From: Candidatus Rokuibacteriota bacterium | Lineage (GTDB): Bacteria > JAUVQV01 | Direction: 5' to 3' | Length of the DNA stretch: 6,961 bases | Assembly: GCA_030609125.1 (NCBI GenBank) | Contig: JAUWCW010000102.1 | Location: forward strand, 1-6,961 | Shown: positions 1 through 5,986 of the stretch, piece after piece | Layout: each line of letters starts with the position of its first letter | Numbering within the stretch: position 1 is the stretch's first letter | Translations under genes and position numbers: made by a program | Notes under the pieces: generated by a model | Database searches by the model: none | What the model was told of the DNA's origin: nothing | Seen by the model: the letters and a program-made list of their open reading frames with translations, nothing else

Positions 1-1
1 G

Positions 2-931
2 CTGTTCGCCGGAGCAGCGGCGGCGGTGGGGCAGGAACCGGAGCTTGTGGCCACCGTCAACGGCGCGGGCATTACGAAGGCGGAGTTTGACCGCAGCTGG
101 CCGGCCTTCCTGAGGCAGAAGGGGATCCCCGTGAACCACGCGGAGAAATCGGGCCAGGTGGATGAGTTCCGGCTCGAGCTCCTTAACCTTCTCATTGACC
201 AGGAATTGCTCTACCAGGCGGCGAAGAGCGGCGGCCACGAAGCCGGCGAAGAGCAAGTCAGCGCCGAGGTGACCAAGGCGAGGGGGCAGTTCCCGTCGCA
301 GGAGGAATTCGAGAAGGCCCTCTCGGGAAGCGGGCTCACCGTTGAGAGCTATTCGGATTTTCTCCGGCACCGCATCTCGGTCGTCAACCTGGTGCGCGAC
401 GGCGTTACCCCGGGCGTGACCGTATCGGACGAGGAAATCACCGGATTCTATGCCGGCAACCAGCAGAACTTTGCCGTGCCGGAGCAGGTGCGGGCCCGCC
501 ACATCCTGATCAAGGTCGATCCGAAAGCGGACGAGGCCGCCAAGGCGGAGGCGAAGAAGAAGATCGAGGAGATCATCGAGAAGGCCGGGGGCGGGGCGGA
601 TTTCGCCGAGCTGGCCAAGGAGTACTCCCAGGGCCCCAGTGCCCCGCGCGGCGGGGACCTGGGTCTTTTCCCGCGGGGAAAGATGGTGCCGCCTTTTGAC
701 GAGGCCGTTTTCTCCCTTGAGGCCGGGGAGATTTCCGGTCCCGTCCTGACCCGGTTCGGCTATCATGCCATCAAGGTCGAGGAAAAGCAGGAAGCGAAGA
801 CGGTCAGCCGGGAAGAGGCTGCGGAGCAGATCAGGGACTTCCTGACGGAGAAGAAGGTGGCGGAAGCGGTCAAGGTGCGGCTCGAGTCGCTCCGGGAAAC
901 AGCGAAGATCGAGAACAAGCTGACGAACTAG
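2..931 (+). CDS. Exported parvulin-type peptidyl-prolyl isomerase (SurA/PrsA-like), 5' end missing
   Basis: This protein probably catalyses cis-trans isomerisation of X-Pro bonds and acts as a chaperone for envelope proteins. The reading frame is open to the left edge. Its first visible residues, [14 protein letters not shown], look like the end of a signal peptide, so the in-frame GTG at 26 is almost certainly not the start; the true start lies outside the window. No lipobox cysteine is visible, so it is more likely soluble periplasmic than a lipoprotein. Counting from the GTG at 26, residues about 7-130 form a SurA-type helical N-terminal region beginning VATVNG. Residues about 155-254 are a PpiC/rotamase domain with RHILIK (His159), the GGDLG turn at 209-213, the FDEAVFSL segment and a terminal GYHAIK (His247). 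A charged helical tail follows. It sits 14 bases upstream of a second, unrelated isomerase gene. The family is clear; the client proteins are unknown. Confidence 0.92.
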   Translation: MFAGAAAAVGQEPELVATVNGAGITKAEFDRSWPAFLRQKGIPVNHAEKSGQVDEFRLELLNLLIDQELLYQAAKSGGHEAGEEQVSAEVTKARGQFPSQEEFEKALSGSGLTVESYSDFLRHRISVVNLVRDGVTPGVTVSDEEITGFYAGNQQNFAVPEQVRARHILIKVDPKADEAAKAEAKKKIEEIIEKAGGGADFAELAKEYSQGPSAPRGGDLGLFPRGKMVPPFDEAVFSLEAGEISGPVLTRFGYHAIKVEEKQEAKTVSREEAAEQIRDFLTEKKVAEAVKVRLESLRETAKIENKLTN

Positions 932-945
932 GGAGTAGAGATAGG

Positions 946-1395
946 ATGAGCAAGGAATCTCCGGAGCGCAAGCCGTCCCCTCCGGTGAGGCGCGTTCAGG
1001 TGCACTACACCGGCCGGCTCGAGGACGGGACGGTTTTCGACAGCTCCCGGGACAAGGAGCCCCTGACCGTCCCCCTGGGCCGGAAGAGGGTGATTGCGGG
1101 ATTTGAGGAAGCCCTGAAGGGCATGGGGAACGGAGACGTGAAGCGCGTCACCATTCCTCCCGGAAAGGCGTACGGTCCGCACCGGCCGGAGCTCGTAACC
1201 GAGGTCGAGAGAAGCAAATTTTCCGAAGATCTCGAGTTGAGAGCGGGGCAGCGCCTGCAGCTGAAGAATCCCGCGGGTATCGTGACAACCGTCAGGGTCG
1301 TCTCCCTGCAGGAAGAGACGGTGACCCTGGACGCCAACCATCCCCTGGCGGGGAAGACCCTCGTTTTTGATCTCGAGGTCGTCGAGACCTCCTGA
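946..1395 (+). CDS. FKBP-type peptidyl-prolyl isomerase, SlyD-like, without metal-binding tail
   Basis: This is a 149-residue cytoplasmic FKBP-fold prolyl isomerase and chaperone of the SlyD type; no signal peptide is seen. The FKBP core runs from VQVHYTGRLEDGTVFDSS (residues 17-34) through VIAGFEEALKGM (49-60) to IPPGKAYGPH (70-79). An insert-in-flap chaperone segment covers about residues 78-128, and the domain closes with LDANHPLAGKTLVFDLEVV (128-146), a close match in style to SlyD. The protein then ends at ETS: the His/Cys-rich nickel-binding tail of E. coli SlyD is absent. There is no cysteine in the protein, and only three histidines (20, 79, 132). The N-terminus carries about 13 extra charged or proline-rich residues before the fold. 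The ATG at 946 follows a GGAG at 932-935, with 14 bases between the genes. Likely cotranscribed with the parvulin gene. Confidence 0.93.
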   Translation: MSKESPERKPSPPVRRVQVHYTGRLEDGTVFDSSRDKEPLTVPLGRKRVIAGFEEALKGMGNGDVKRVTIPPGKAYGPHRPELVTEVERSKFSEDLELRAGQRLQLKNPAGIVTTVRVVSLQEETVTLDANHPLAGKTLVFDLEVVETS

Positions 1396-1408
1396 AGCGA
1401 GGCCGGGC

Positions 1409-2242
1409 GTGTTTCTTTGCCGGCTCCTTCTGGCAGCGCAGCTTCTGGCTTTCAGTGCCGGCGCCGCGGCGGCGGTCGAGGATCCCTGGCTCGTCTCGTC
1501 ACAGGAGTACAACCCCCCTGACCCTTATCGGCAGCGGTCGGTCATTATCCTCCACGGCTTCGGCGGCAGCCCGCTGGACGTAAAGCCCCTTGCCGAGTCG
1601 CTCAGGGAGAGCGGTTTTCGCCTGGTGATCCCCGTGCTCCCCGGAGAGACAACGAGCACTCCCGCCCTGGAGAGGGGGGAGCGGAGCACGGAGGAGAGGG
1701 TTGCCTGGCTCGAAGCCCTGGTGGCGGAGGAGACCAGGCGCTTCGGGCGGCCGCCGTATCTTGCGGGCTTTTCAATGGGTGCAACCCTCGCCACCATCGT
1801 GGCCGGACAGGGGCAGGTGGACCGCCTGGTCCTTGTTTCGCCCTTCTACTCTCTTGCCTGGGGGGACGACTTCCTGACCGGCCTGAGCCGCCTCCTTTCG
1901 TCGGTCATACCCCTGGTGCCCAAGCCCTGGAAAGGCAAGGTCAAAGACCCGGAGGGCTATCGCCGCTACCGCCCCGGGTCCTACACGGTCAGCCTCGAGG
2001 CTTTTCTGAGGCTGCAGGAAATGGCGGAGATGGCCCGGGAGAGTGTTGACGACCTTTCAATGCCGGTCCTGGTCATCGCCTCTCCCGACGACGGCGTGGC
2101 TTCATTCGAACTGACGGAGGAGCTCTTCCGGGATCGGAAGGGTACGGAGTTTCTGGCCCTTCCGGGAAGCGATCACATCCTTTTCTACGACTACGGCCGC
2201 GAGGAGGCGATACGGAAGGTCAGGGAGTTTCTCGAGAGGTAG
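1409..2242 (+). CDS. Exported alpha/beta hydrolase (carboxylesterase / monoacylglycerol lipase type)
   Basis: This is a serine hydrolase that probably cleaves carboxyl esters; the substrate is unknown. Start choice: GTG at 1409 is preceded by GCGAGG (1397-1402) at a good spacing and lies 13 bases after the previous stop, giving 277 residues. A TTG at 1367 would add 14 residues and overlap the FKBP gene; I consider it less likely. The N-terminus, FLCRLLLAAQLLAFSAG followed by an alanine run, reads as a signal peptide with cleavage near AAA/VED, so the enzyme is probably periplasmic. Numbered from GTG 1409, the oxyanion-hole motif LHGFGGSP is at about 48-55, the nucleophile elbow GFSMG has Ser122, the acid is in ASPDDG (Asp227 or Asp228), and the catalytic histidine is in GSDHILF (His256). 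A small lid region lies between. The layout resembles COG1647-type esterases. Its 3' end overlaps the convergent nfeD-like gene by 23 bases. Confidence 0.88.
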   Translation: MFLCRLLLAAQLLAFSAGAAAAVEDPWLVSSQEYNPPDPYRQRSVIILHGFGGSPLDVKPLAESLRESGFRLVIPVLPGETTSTPALERGERSTEERVAWLEALVAEETRRFGRPPYLAGFSMGATLATIVAGQGQVDRLVLVSPFYSLAWGDDFLTGLSRLLSSVIPLVPKPWKGKVKDPEGYRRYRPGSYTVSLEAFLRLQEMAEMARESVDDLSMPVLVIASPDDGVASFELTEELFRDRKGTEFLALPGSDHILFYDYGREEAIRKVREFLER

Positions 2243-2663
2243 ACTCCGCCGCGGCGGCGCCCTCGCCTCCGCCGGGCTCGACGACGAGTTTCAGGCCCAT
2301 CACGGCGGAGATCCTGATTTCGGCGCCGGCATCGAGATGGCATGAGCCGGGAGAGAGCTCGGCGTGCCATATCTCTCCCCGCACCTCGACTTTCCCGGCA
2401 GGTGCCAGGGGTCCCCTGGCCGTTCCCTTCAGACCGACCATGGAGTCGGCCGCGCCCGGGTTCCCGGGGCGGTAGGAACGCCAGAGGAAGGGAAAGAGCA
2501 GGACATCCTTGGTGATCCAGAAAGCGAGTATTCCCCAGCAGATCCAGGCCGCCAGGCCAAGCCCCCGGTGGAGGAGGTAGAGCATGGCGCCGAGGAGGAA
2601 GAGGGAAGGGATCTGAAAGAGGGTGTAGCGTAGAAGATCTGAGCGGGAAGGATTCTCTCTCAT
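2220..2663 (-). CDS. NfeD-family membrane-anchored OB-fold protein (short form)
   Basis: A 147-residue inner-membrane protein. Residues about 13-31 and 35-60 are two closely spaced hydrophobic segments. A small beta-rich domain follows at about 75-130. It contains DSMVGLKGTARGPLAPAG, then KVEVRGEIWHAEL and the closing VMGLKLVVEP, which is the glycine spacing of the NfeD C-terminal OB-fold. The last 17 residues are a low-complexity Gly/Ala/Ser tail, and this tail is the part encoded across the overlap with the convergent hydrolase gene. Members of the family usually accompany stomatin/SPFH proteins or membrane proteases; none is present here. Instead the gene follows trkH by 39 bases, so it is probably the last gene of the potassium-uptake operon. 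No good ribosome binding site precedes the ATG, so translation may be coupled or weak. Its role with Trk is inference only. Confidence 0.8.
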   Translation of the reverse strand: MRENPSRSDLLRYTLFQIPSLFLLGAMLYLLHRGLGLAAWICWGILAFWITKDVLLFPFLWRSYRPGNPGAADSMVGLKGTARGPLAPAGKVEVRGEIWHAELSPGSCHLDAGAEIRISAVMGLKLVVEPGGGEGAAAAESTSRETP

Positions 2664-2688
2664 CGCGCCGGAGCCGGGAAAGGTGGCT

Positions 2689-2703
2689 GGGGGACTGCCC
2701 CCC
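2689..2703 (-). other. Short G/C hairpin between trkH and the nfeD-like gene
   Basis: GGGGG at 2689-2693 can pair with the C run at 2698-2703 across a loop of four to five bases. It begins at the last base of the trkH stop codon. No T-run follows on either strand, so it is unlikely to be an intrinsic terminator. It could slow ribosomes or protect the mRNA end, or be chance in GC-rich sequence. Confidence 0.25.
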
Positions 2704-4163
2704 TATTTCCTCCACGTCAGCGGCAGGAGCAGAACCAGGATCGAGTACAGCTCCAGCCTGCCCGCCAGCATGAGAAAGGAGAGCATCCACTTCCCCGGCG
2801 CAGAGATCCAGGCGTAGTTCTCCAGCGCCCCCACTCCGCCGAGCCCGGGACCGATATTGGAGAGGGACGCGACGGACGCGGAGAATGCGGTGACAAGGTC
2901 GGCGGACTCGAAAACGGTCATGAAGACCGTCCCCAGGGCGAAGAGCACCATGTAGATCACGAAGTACGAGACGGCTCCCGTTATGTACACGTTGGAAACG
3001 GCACGGGAATCCATTCGCACCGGGAGAACGGCGTTGGGGAGAATGGCCTGAACGATGCTGCGGTAGCCGGTTTTGACGGCTATGTGGACCCTGACGATCT
3101 TCATGCCTCCCCCCGTGGAGCCCGCGCAGCCGCCGATGAACATGAGGAGGACCAAGACCATCTGCAGCACCGCCGGCCAGAGGTTGAAGTCGGCCGTGAC
3201 GTACCCCGTGGTGGTGATGATGGCGACGACCTGGAAGGCGGCGTCCCGGAAGACGCTCTCGCTGAGTTCGCCGGAGCGAAAAGCCAGAAGGGCGGTGAAA
3301 AGCAGGACGCACCCGGCGATGGTCCCGAAATAGGTGCGGAACTCCTCGCTCTTGAAGAAGCCTCCGAGCCTGCCCCGGATTGCCTGGTAGTGAAGGAGAA
3401 AATTTGTTCCCGCCATGAACATGAAGGCGATGACGACCCACTGCACGTAGGGGCCGTAGGCGGCCATGCTGGCGTTTTTCGTGGAGAATCCGCCGGTGGC
3501 CATGGTCCCGAAGGTGTGGCAGAGGGCGTCGAAGAGGGGCATGCCGCCGGCCATGAGCAGGGCCGTCTCGGCCAGGCTGAAGAGAAAGTAAACGGCCCAG
3601 AGGGTCTTGGCCGTCTCCGTCATGCGGGGAGTGAGTCTCTCCGCCGTCGGGCCCGGGGCCTCCGCACGGTAGAACTGGTAGGCGCCCCTGCCGAGAGAGG
3701 GCAGGAGCGCCACCGAGAGTACGATGATTCCCATTCCCCCCAGCCAGTGGGTGAGGCTCCGCCAGAAAAGGATCCCTCTGGGAAGGGACTCTATGTCGGT
3801 CATGATGCTGGCGCCGGTGGTGGTGAAGCCGCTGACGGTTTCGAAGAACGCGTCGGTGTAGGTGGCGGTGGCGCCGCTGAGAAAGAAGGGGCAGGCGCCG
3901 ATGGCGGAAGCGACTATCCACGAGATGCCGACCACCGCCAGCCCGTCCTTGGCGCCGATGTGCGAGAAATCCTCCTCGCCCAGGGGAAGCTGCAGCAGCA
4001 TGAAATAGCTCAGGAGCATTCCGCCCAGAATGGTGACGATGAAGGCCCGGGTCTCGGCGCTCCCCGCATCGTCGAGGACGGCCCACATCAGCGGCCACAG
4101 CATGGTGAAGCAGACCATGATGTTGATGCGGAAGGCGAGGTTGAATACCAGACGCTTGCGCAT
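2703..4163 (-). CDS. trkH: Trk-type potassium uptake protein, membrane subunit TrkH
   Basis: This is the ion-translocating subunit of a Trk potassium uptake system in the inner membrane, working with the TrkA regulator encoded just upstream. It is 486 residues long, the usual size, with hydrophobic segments throughout. All four pore-loop repeats of the TrkH/Ktr/HKT superfamily can be seen: SGFTTTGAS (111-119), FGTMATGGFST (218-228), ITTTGYVTADF (316-326) and SNIGPGL (435-441). Each supplies the glycine of the selectivity filter. The intramembrane gating-loop region is GGCAGSTGGGMKIVR (344-358). The C-terminal helix carries LAGRLELYSILVLL, typical of TrkH. The ATG lies 3 bases after the trkA stop and has only a weak upstream AGGA, which suggests translational coupling to trkA. 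K+ versus Na+ preference cannot be read with certainty, but a glycine in every filter position fits K+. Confidence 0.96.
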   Translation of the reverse strand: MRKRLVFNLAFRINIMVCFTMLWPLMWAVLDDAGSAETRAFIVTILGGMLLSYFMLLQLPLGEEDFSHIGAKDGLAVVGISWIVASAIGACPFFLSGATATYTDAFFETVSGFTTTGASIMTDIESLPRGILFWRSLTHWLGGMGIIVLSVALLPSLGRGAYQFYRAEAPGPTAERLTPRMTETAKTLWAVYFLFSLAETALLMAGGMPLFDALCHTFGTMATGGFSTKNASMAAYGPYVQWVVIAFMFMAGTNFLLHYQAIRGRLGGFFKSEEFRTYFGTIAGCVLLFTALLAFRSGELSESVFRDAAFQVVAIITTTGYVTADFNLWPAVLQMVLVLLMFIGGCAGSTGGGMKIVRVHIAVKTGYRSIVQAILPNAVLPVRMDSRAVSNVYITGAVSYFVIYMVLFALGTVFMTVFESADLVTAFSASVASLSNIGPGLGGVGALENYAWISAPGKWMLSFLMLAGRLELYSILVLLLPLTWRK

Positions 4164-4166
4164 CGG

Positions 4167-5525
4167 TCAGAAGATCTTTTTCCTGGAGAAGAACTTCTGC
4201 AGGGCCGCCACCGCCTCCTCGTGGCAGAAGACGACGACCTGCTCGCCCGCCTGGATACGGGTTTCGCCGGAAGCGAGAACGACTTCCGAGCCCCTGTGGA
4301 TGGCACCGATGATGCACTTCTTCGGCAGTTTCAGGTCGCGGAGGGGTTTCTTCGTCACCGGCGAGTCGGGCTCGGGGATCAGCTCCAGCACCTCCGCCTT
4401 GCACTCCGGCAGGGTGGCGACGGTGCTGATCCTGCCTCCCCTGACGAGGCGCAGTATCTGGTCGGTGGCGATGAGCCTGGGGTTGATGACGGCGTCGATG
4501 TCCAGGGCGCCCACGATGCCGACGTACTCGGGCTGGTTCGTGGTGATCACCGTTGTTTTGGCGCCCATCTTCTTGGCGAGCACCGCGCTCACAAGGTTGG
4601 AGTGGTCGCTTCCGGAGACGGCGACGAAGGCGTCGGCGGCCTCGATCCCGCACTCGTGAAGAATGTCCGCCTCCGAGGCGGGCCCGCTGATGACCCGGAC
4701 CCGGCTGAGGGTGCCCGCCACCGTCTCCGCCAGCTTCCGGTCCTCTTCGAGGAGGATGACCTCCGCCACCCGGTCCACGAGGTTCATGGAAAGGCTCACC
4801 CCGGTGTTGGTGGCCCCGTAGACGATCACCTTCCGGGGGAGCTTCACCTCGGGGTGGACGAAAGTGAGAAACTCCGGCAGGGACGGTTTCGGCAGCAGAA
4901 CGTAGATTCTGTCTCCGGCGCTGACGGTGTCGTCGCCCCGGGGGATGATGACCCGGCCGTTGCGGTTGATCGCCACCACGAGAAACGGCCAGGGGAAGTC
5001 CCGTTCCTTCAGGTCCTCGAGCCGTATCCCGATGAGGGGAGACCCCGCGGGGATATCGAAGGAGCGGAGCAGCACCTTGTCGTCGGCGAAATCGGCCACT
5101 TCCCGGGATCCCGGCGCGGCTAGGACCTTGGCGATCGCCTGGGCCGCCACCTCGTCGGGGTTGATGATCTCGTCGAGGTGAAAGTGGGGCAGGCCGAAGC
5201 GGTGAATGACGTCGTTGAGCCCCATGCTGCGCACCCGGGCGATACGGCGCTTCGTGCCGTAGGCCGCCGCCAGGGTGCAGATGGCGAGGTTGGAGAGGTC
5301 CGAGTTGGTGACGGCGATGACCATGTCCGCCTCGGCGACCCCCGCGAGCTCCAGGATGGACGGGTTGGAGGCGCTGCCGACGAGGACCTTGACGTCCAGC
5401 TTCTCGCTCGCCTGGCTGGCGGCCTTCTCATCCTGCTCGATGAGGTTGACCTCATGGCCCTCCTCGGCGAGATACCTGCCGAGGTTCGAGCCGATGACGC
5501 CGGCCCCGCAGATTACCAGTTTCAT
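4167..5525 (-). CDS. trkA: Trk potassium uptake regulator TrkA (two RCK repeats)
   Basis: This is the cytoplasmic NAD(H)-binding subunit that gates TrkH. At 452 residues it is full length. The layout is two tandem RCK units: an N-terminal Rossmann domain (about 1-125) with GAGVIGSNL at 7-15 and the acidic LIEQD at the end of strand 2 (Glu30); a TrkA_C domain (about 145-222); a second Rossmann domain (about 231-355); and a second TrkA_C domain (about 375-452) with IIGAIHRG. AVTNSDLSNL (71-80) and AVSGSDHSNL (302-311) are the matching conserved loops of the two halves. The second nucleotide motif is degenerate, GATNTG at 237-242, in place of GxGxxG. The gene starts 16 bases after the zinc-ribbon gene, has no strong ribosome binding site, and ends 3 bases before trkH. 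Transport and regulator genes are thus coupled in one transcript. Confidence 0.96.
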   Translation of the reverse strand: MKLVICGAGVIGSNLGRYLAEEGHEVNLIEQDEKAASQASEKLDVKVLVGSASNPSILELAGVAEADMVIAVTNSDLSNLAICTLAAAYGTKRRIARVRSMGLNDVIHRFGLPHFHLDEIINPDEVAAQAIAKVLAAPGSREVADFADDKVLLRSFDIPAGSPLIGIRLEDLKERDFPWPFLVVAINRNGRVIIPRGDDTVSAGDRIYVLLPKPSLPEFLTFVHPEVKLPRKVIVYGATNTGVSLSMNLVDRVAEVILLEEDRKLAETVAGTLSRVRVISGPASEADILHECGIEAADAFVAVSGSDHSNLVSAVLAKKMGAKTTVITTNQPEYVGIVGALDIDAVINPRLIATDQILRLVRGGRISTVATLPECKAEVLELIPEPDSPVTKKPLRDLKLPKKCIIGAIHRGSEVVLASGETRIQAGEQVVVFCHEEAVAALQKFFSRKKIF

Positions 5526-5541
5526 GTGAGAACCGGTTTTG

Positions 5542-5823
5542 TCAGCCGTCGGCCTTCATGTCCCGGGGTTCGCAGAGGAGTCCGGGATTGACGGAGACCT
5601 TGCCGCAGTTGTCGCAGACCCAGCGCGCATTGTTGACCCGGTTCTTGCAGGACCGGGGCGGGGTCGGGTCCTTGGTCCCGCACCAGTCGCCCTTGGTGCC
5701 GCGGCCCTGGACCTTACAGATTCCGTCGGGATCAAGCGATACGGCCCCGCAGGTGGCGCAGAAGAAGGCGGTCGTCTCCTTCGGGAGAGGAATGTGCTTC
5801 GATTCGTCTTGTCTTTTTTTCAT
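5542..5823 (-). CDS. Small cysteine-rich protein with duplicated zinc-ribbon-like motif, function unknown
   Basis: A 93-residue, probably cytoplasmic protein of unknown function. The ATG at 5823 was chosen because GGAG (5829-5832) lies five bases before it and the sequence begins MKKRQDESKH; the open frame continues upstream but reads as noncoding. Eight cysteines lie at 22, 25, 36, 48, 59, 70, 73 and 84. The sequence is internally repeated: FCATCGAVSLDPDGIC (21-36) aligns without gaps to VCDNCGKVSVNPGLLC (69-84), with identical cysteine spacing. The simplest reading is two four-cysteine metal sites, 22/25/36/48 and 59/70/73/84, probably Zn2+. The middle holds TPPRSCKNR. It is the first gene of the trkA-trkH operon, 16 bases before trkA. 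It could be a nucleic-acid or protein-binding zinc ribbon, or a rubredoxin-like site. I do not recognise a named family. Confidence 0.85.
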   Translation of the reverse strand: MKKRQDESKHIPLPKETTAFFCATCGAVSLDPDGICKVQGRGTKGDWCGTKDPTPPRSCKNRVNNARWVCDNCGKVSVNPGLLCEPRDMKADG

Positions 5824-5849
5824 CGCATCTCCGGTTGGTTGTTTGATTG

Positions 5850-5864
5850 TCCCTCTCGGAGGGA
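5850..5864. other. Small inverted repeat in the leader of the minus-strand operon
   Basis: TCCCTC at 5850-5855 and GAGGGA at 5859-5864 form a perfect six-pair stem with a three-base TCG loop. A second possible stem, GAGCC (5863-5867) with GGCTC (5876-5880), shares bases with it, so the two cannot form together. Read on the minus strand this lies between the proposed promoter and the zinc-ribbon start. No T-run follows. It could be an operator or a leader structure, or chance. Confidence 0.25.
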
Positions 5865-5893
5865 GCCCAGGCGGAGGCTCGTCGGACGTGAGC

Positions 5894-5922
5894 ATGATAC
5901 CCAGACCCGGCAGAGCAGGCAA
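5894..5922 (-). promoter_or_regulatory. Probable sigma70-type promoter for the zinc-ribbon/trkA/trkH/nfeD operon
   Basis: On the minus strand, TTGCCT (5922-5917, four of six matches to the -35 consensus) is followed after exactly 17 bases by TATCAT (5899-5894, five of six matches to the -10 consensus). Transcription would begin near 5887 and leave a leader of about 64 bases before the ATG at 5823. It is the best promoter match found in the divergent gap and lies where one is expected. Confidence 0.5.
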
Positions 5923-5940
5923 GAGGGAATGATTGTCCAC

Positions 5941-5970
5941 TTGACGGAGGAGGGGAAAGGCGTGAAGATA
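5941..5970 (+). promoter_or_regulatory. Weak candidate promoter for the HD-GYP gene
   Basis: TTGACG (5941-5946) matches five of six -35 bases. The best -10 at a usable distance is AAGATA (5965-5970) after 18 bases, which is a poor match. Transcription from it would give only about a ten-base leader before the ATG at 5987. A purine-rich GGAGGAGGGGAAAGG stretch lies between the two boxes. Another promoter type or position is possible. Confidence 0.2.
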
Positions 5971-5986
5971 TGCGCAAGAGGGGCCC

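Noticed and set aside
26-28. GTG at 26 as the start of the parvulin gene
   Set aside because: The frame continues upstream as an alanine-rich signal-peptide end, so the GTG is an internal valine codon near the cleavage site.
2191-4653. 820-codon minus-strand open frame across trkH and the end of trkA
   Set aside because: Its product is dominated by Arg, His and Gly runs typical of an out-of-frame reading of GC-rich genes. The true trkA, trkH and nfeD frames in the same region carry clear family motifs.
3084-5123. 679-codon plus-strand open frame opposite trkH and trkA
   Set aside because: It is antisense to two well-supported genes, with a repetitive Glu/Gly/Asp/His composition and no recognisable domain. 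This is the usual mirror frame of high-GC coding DNA.
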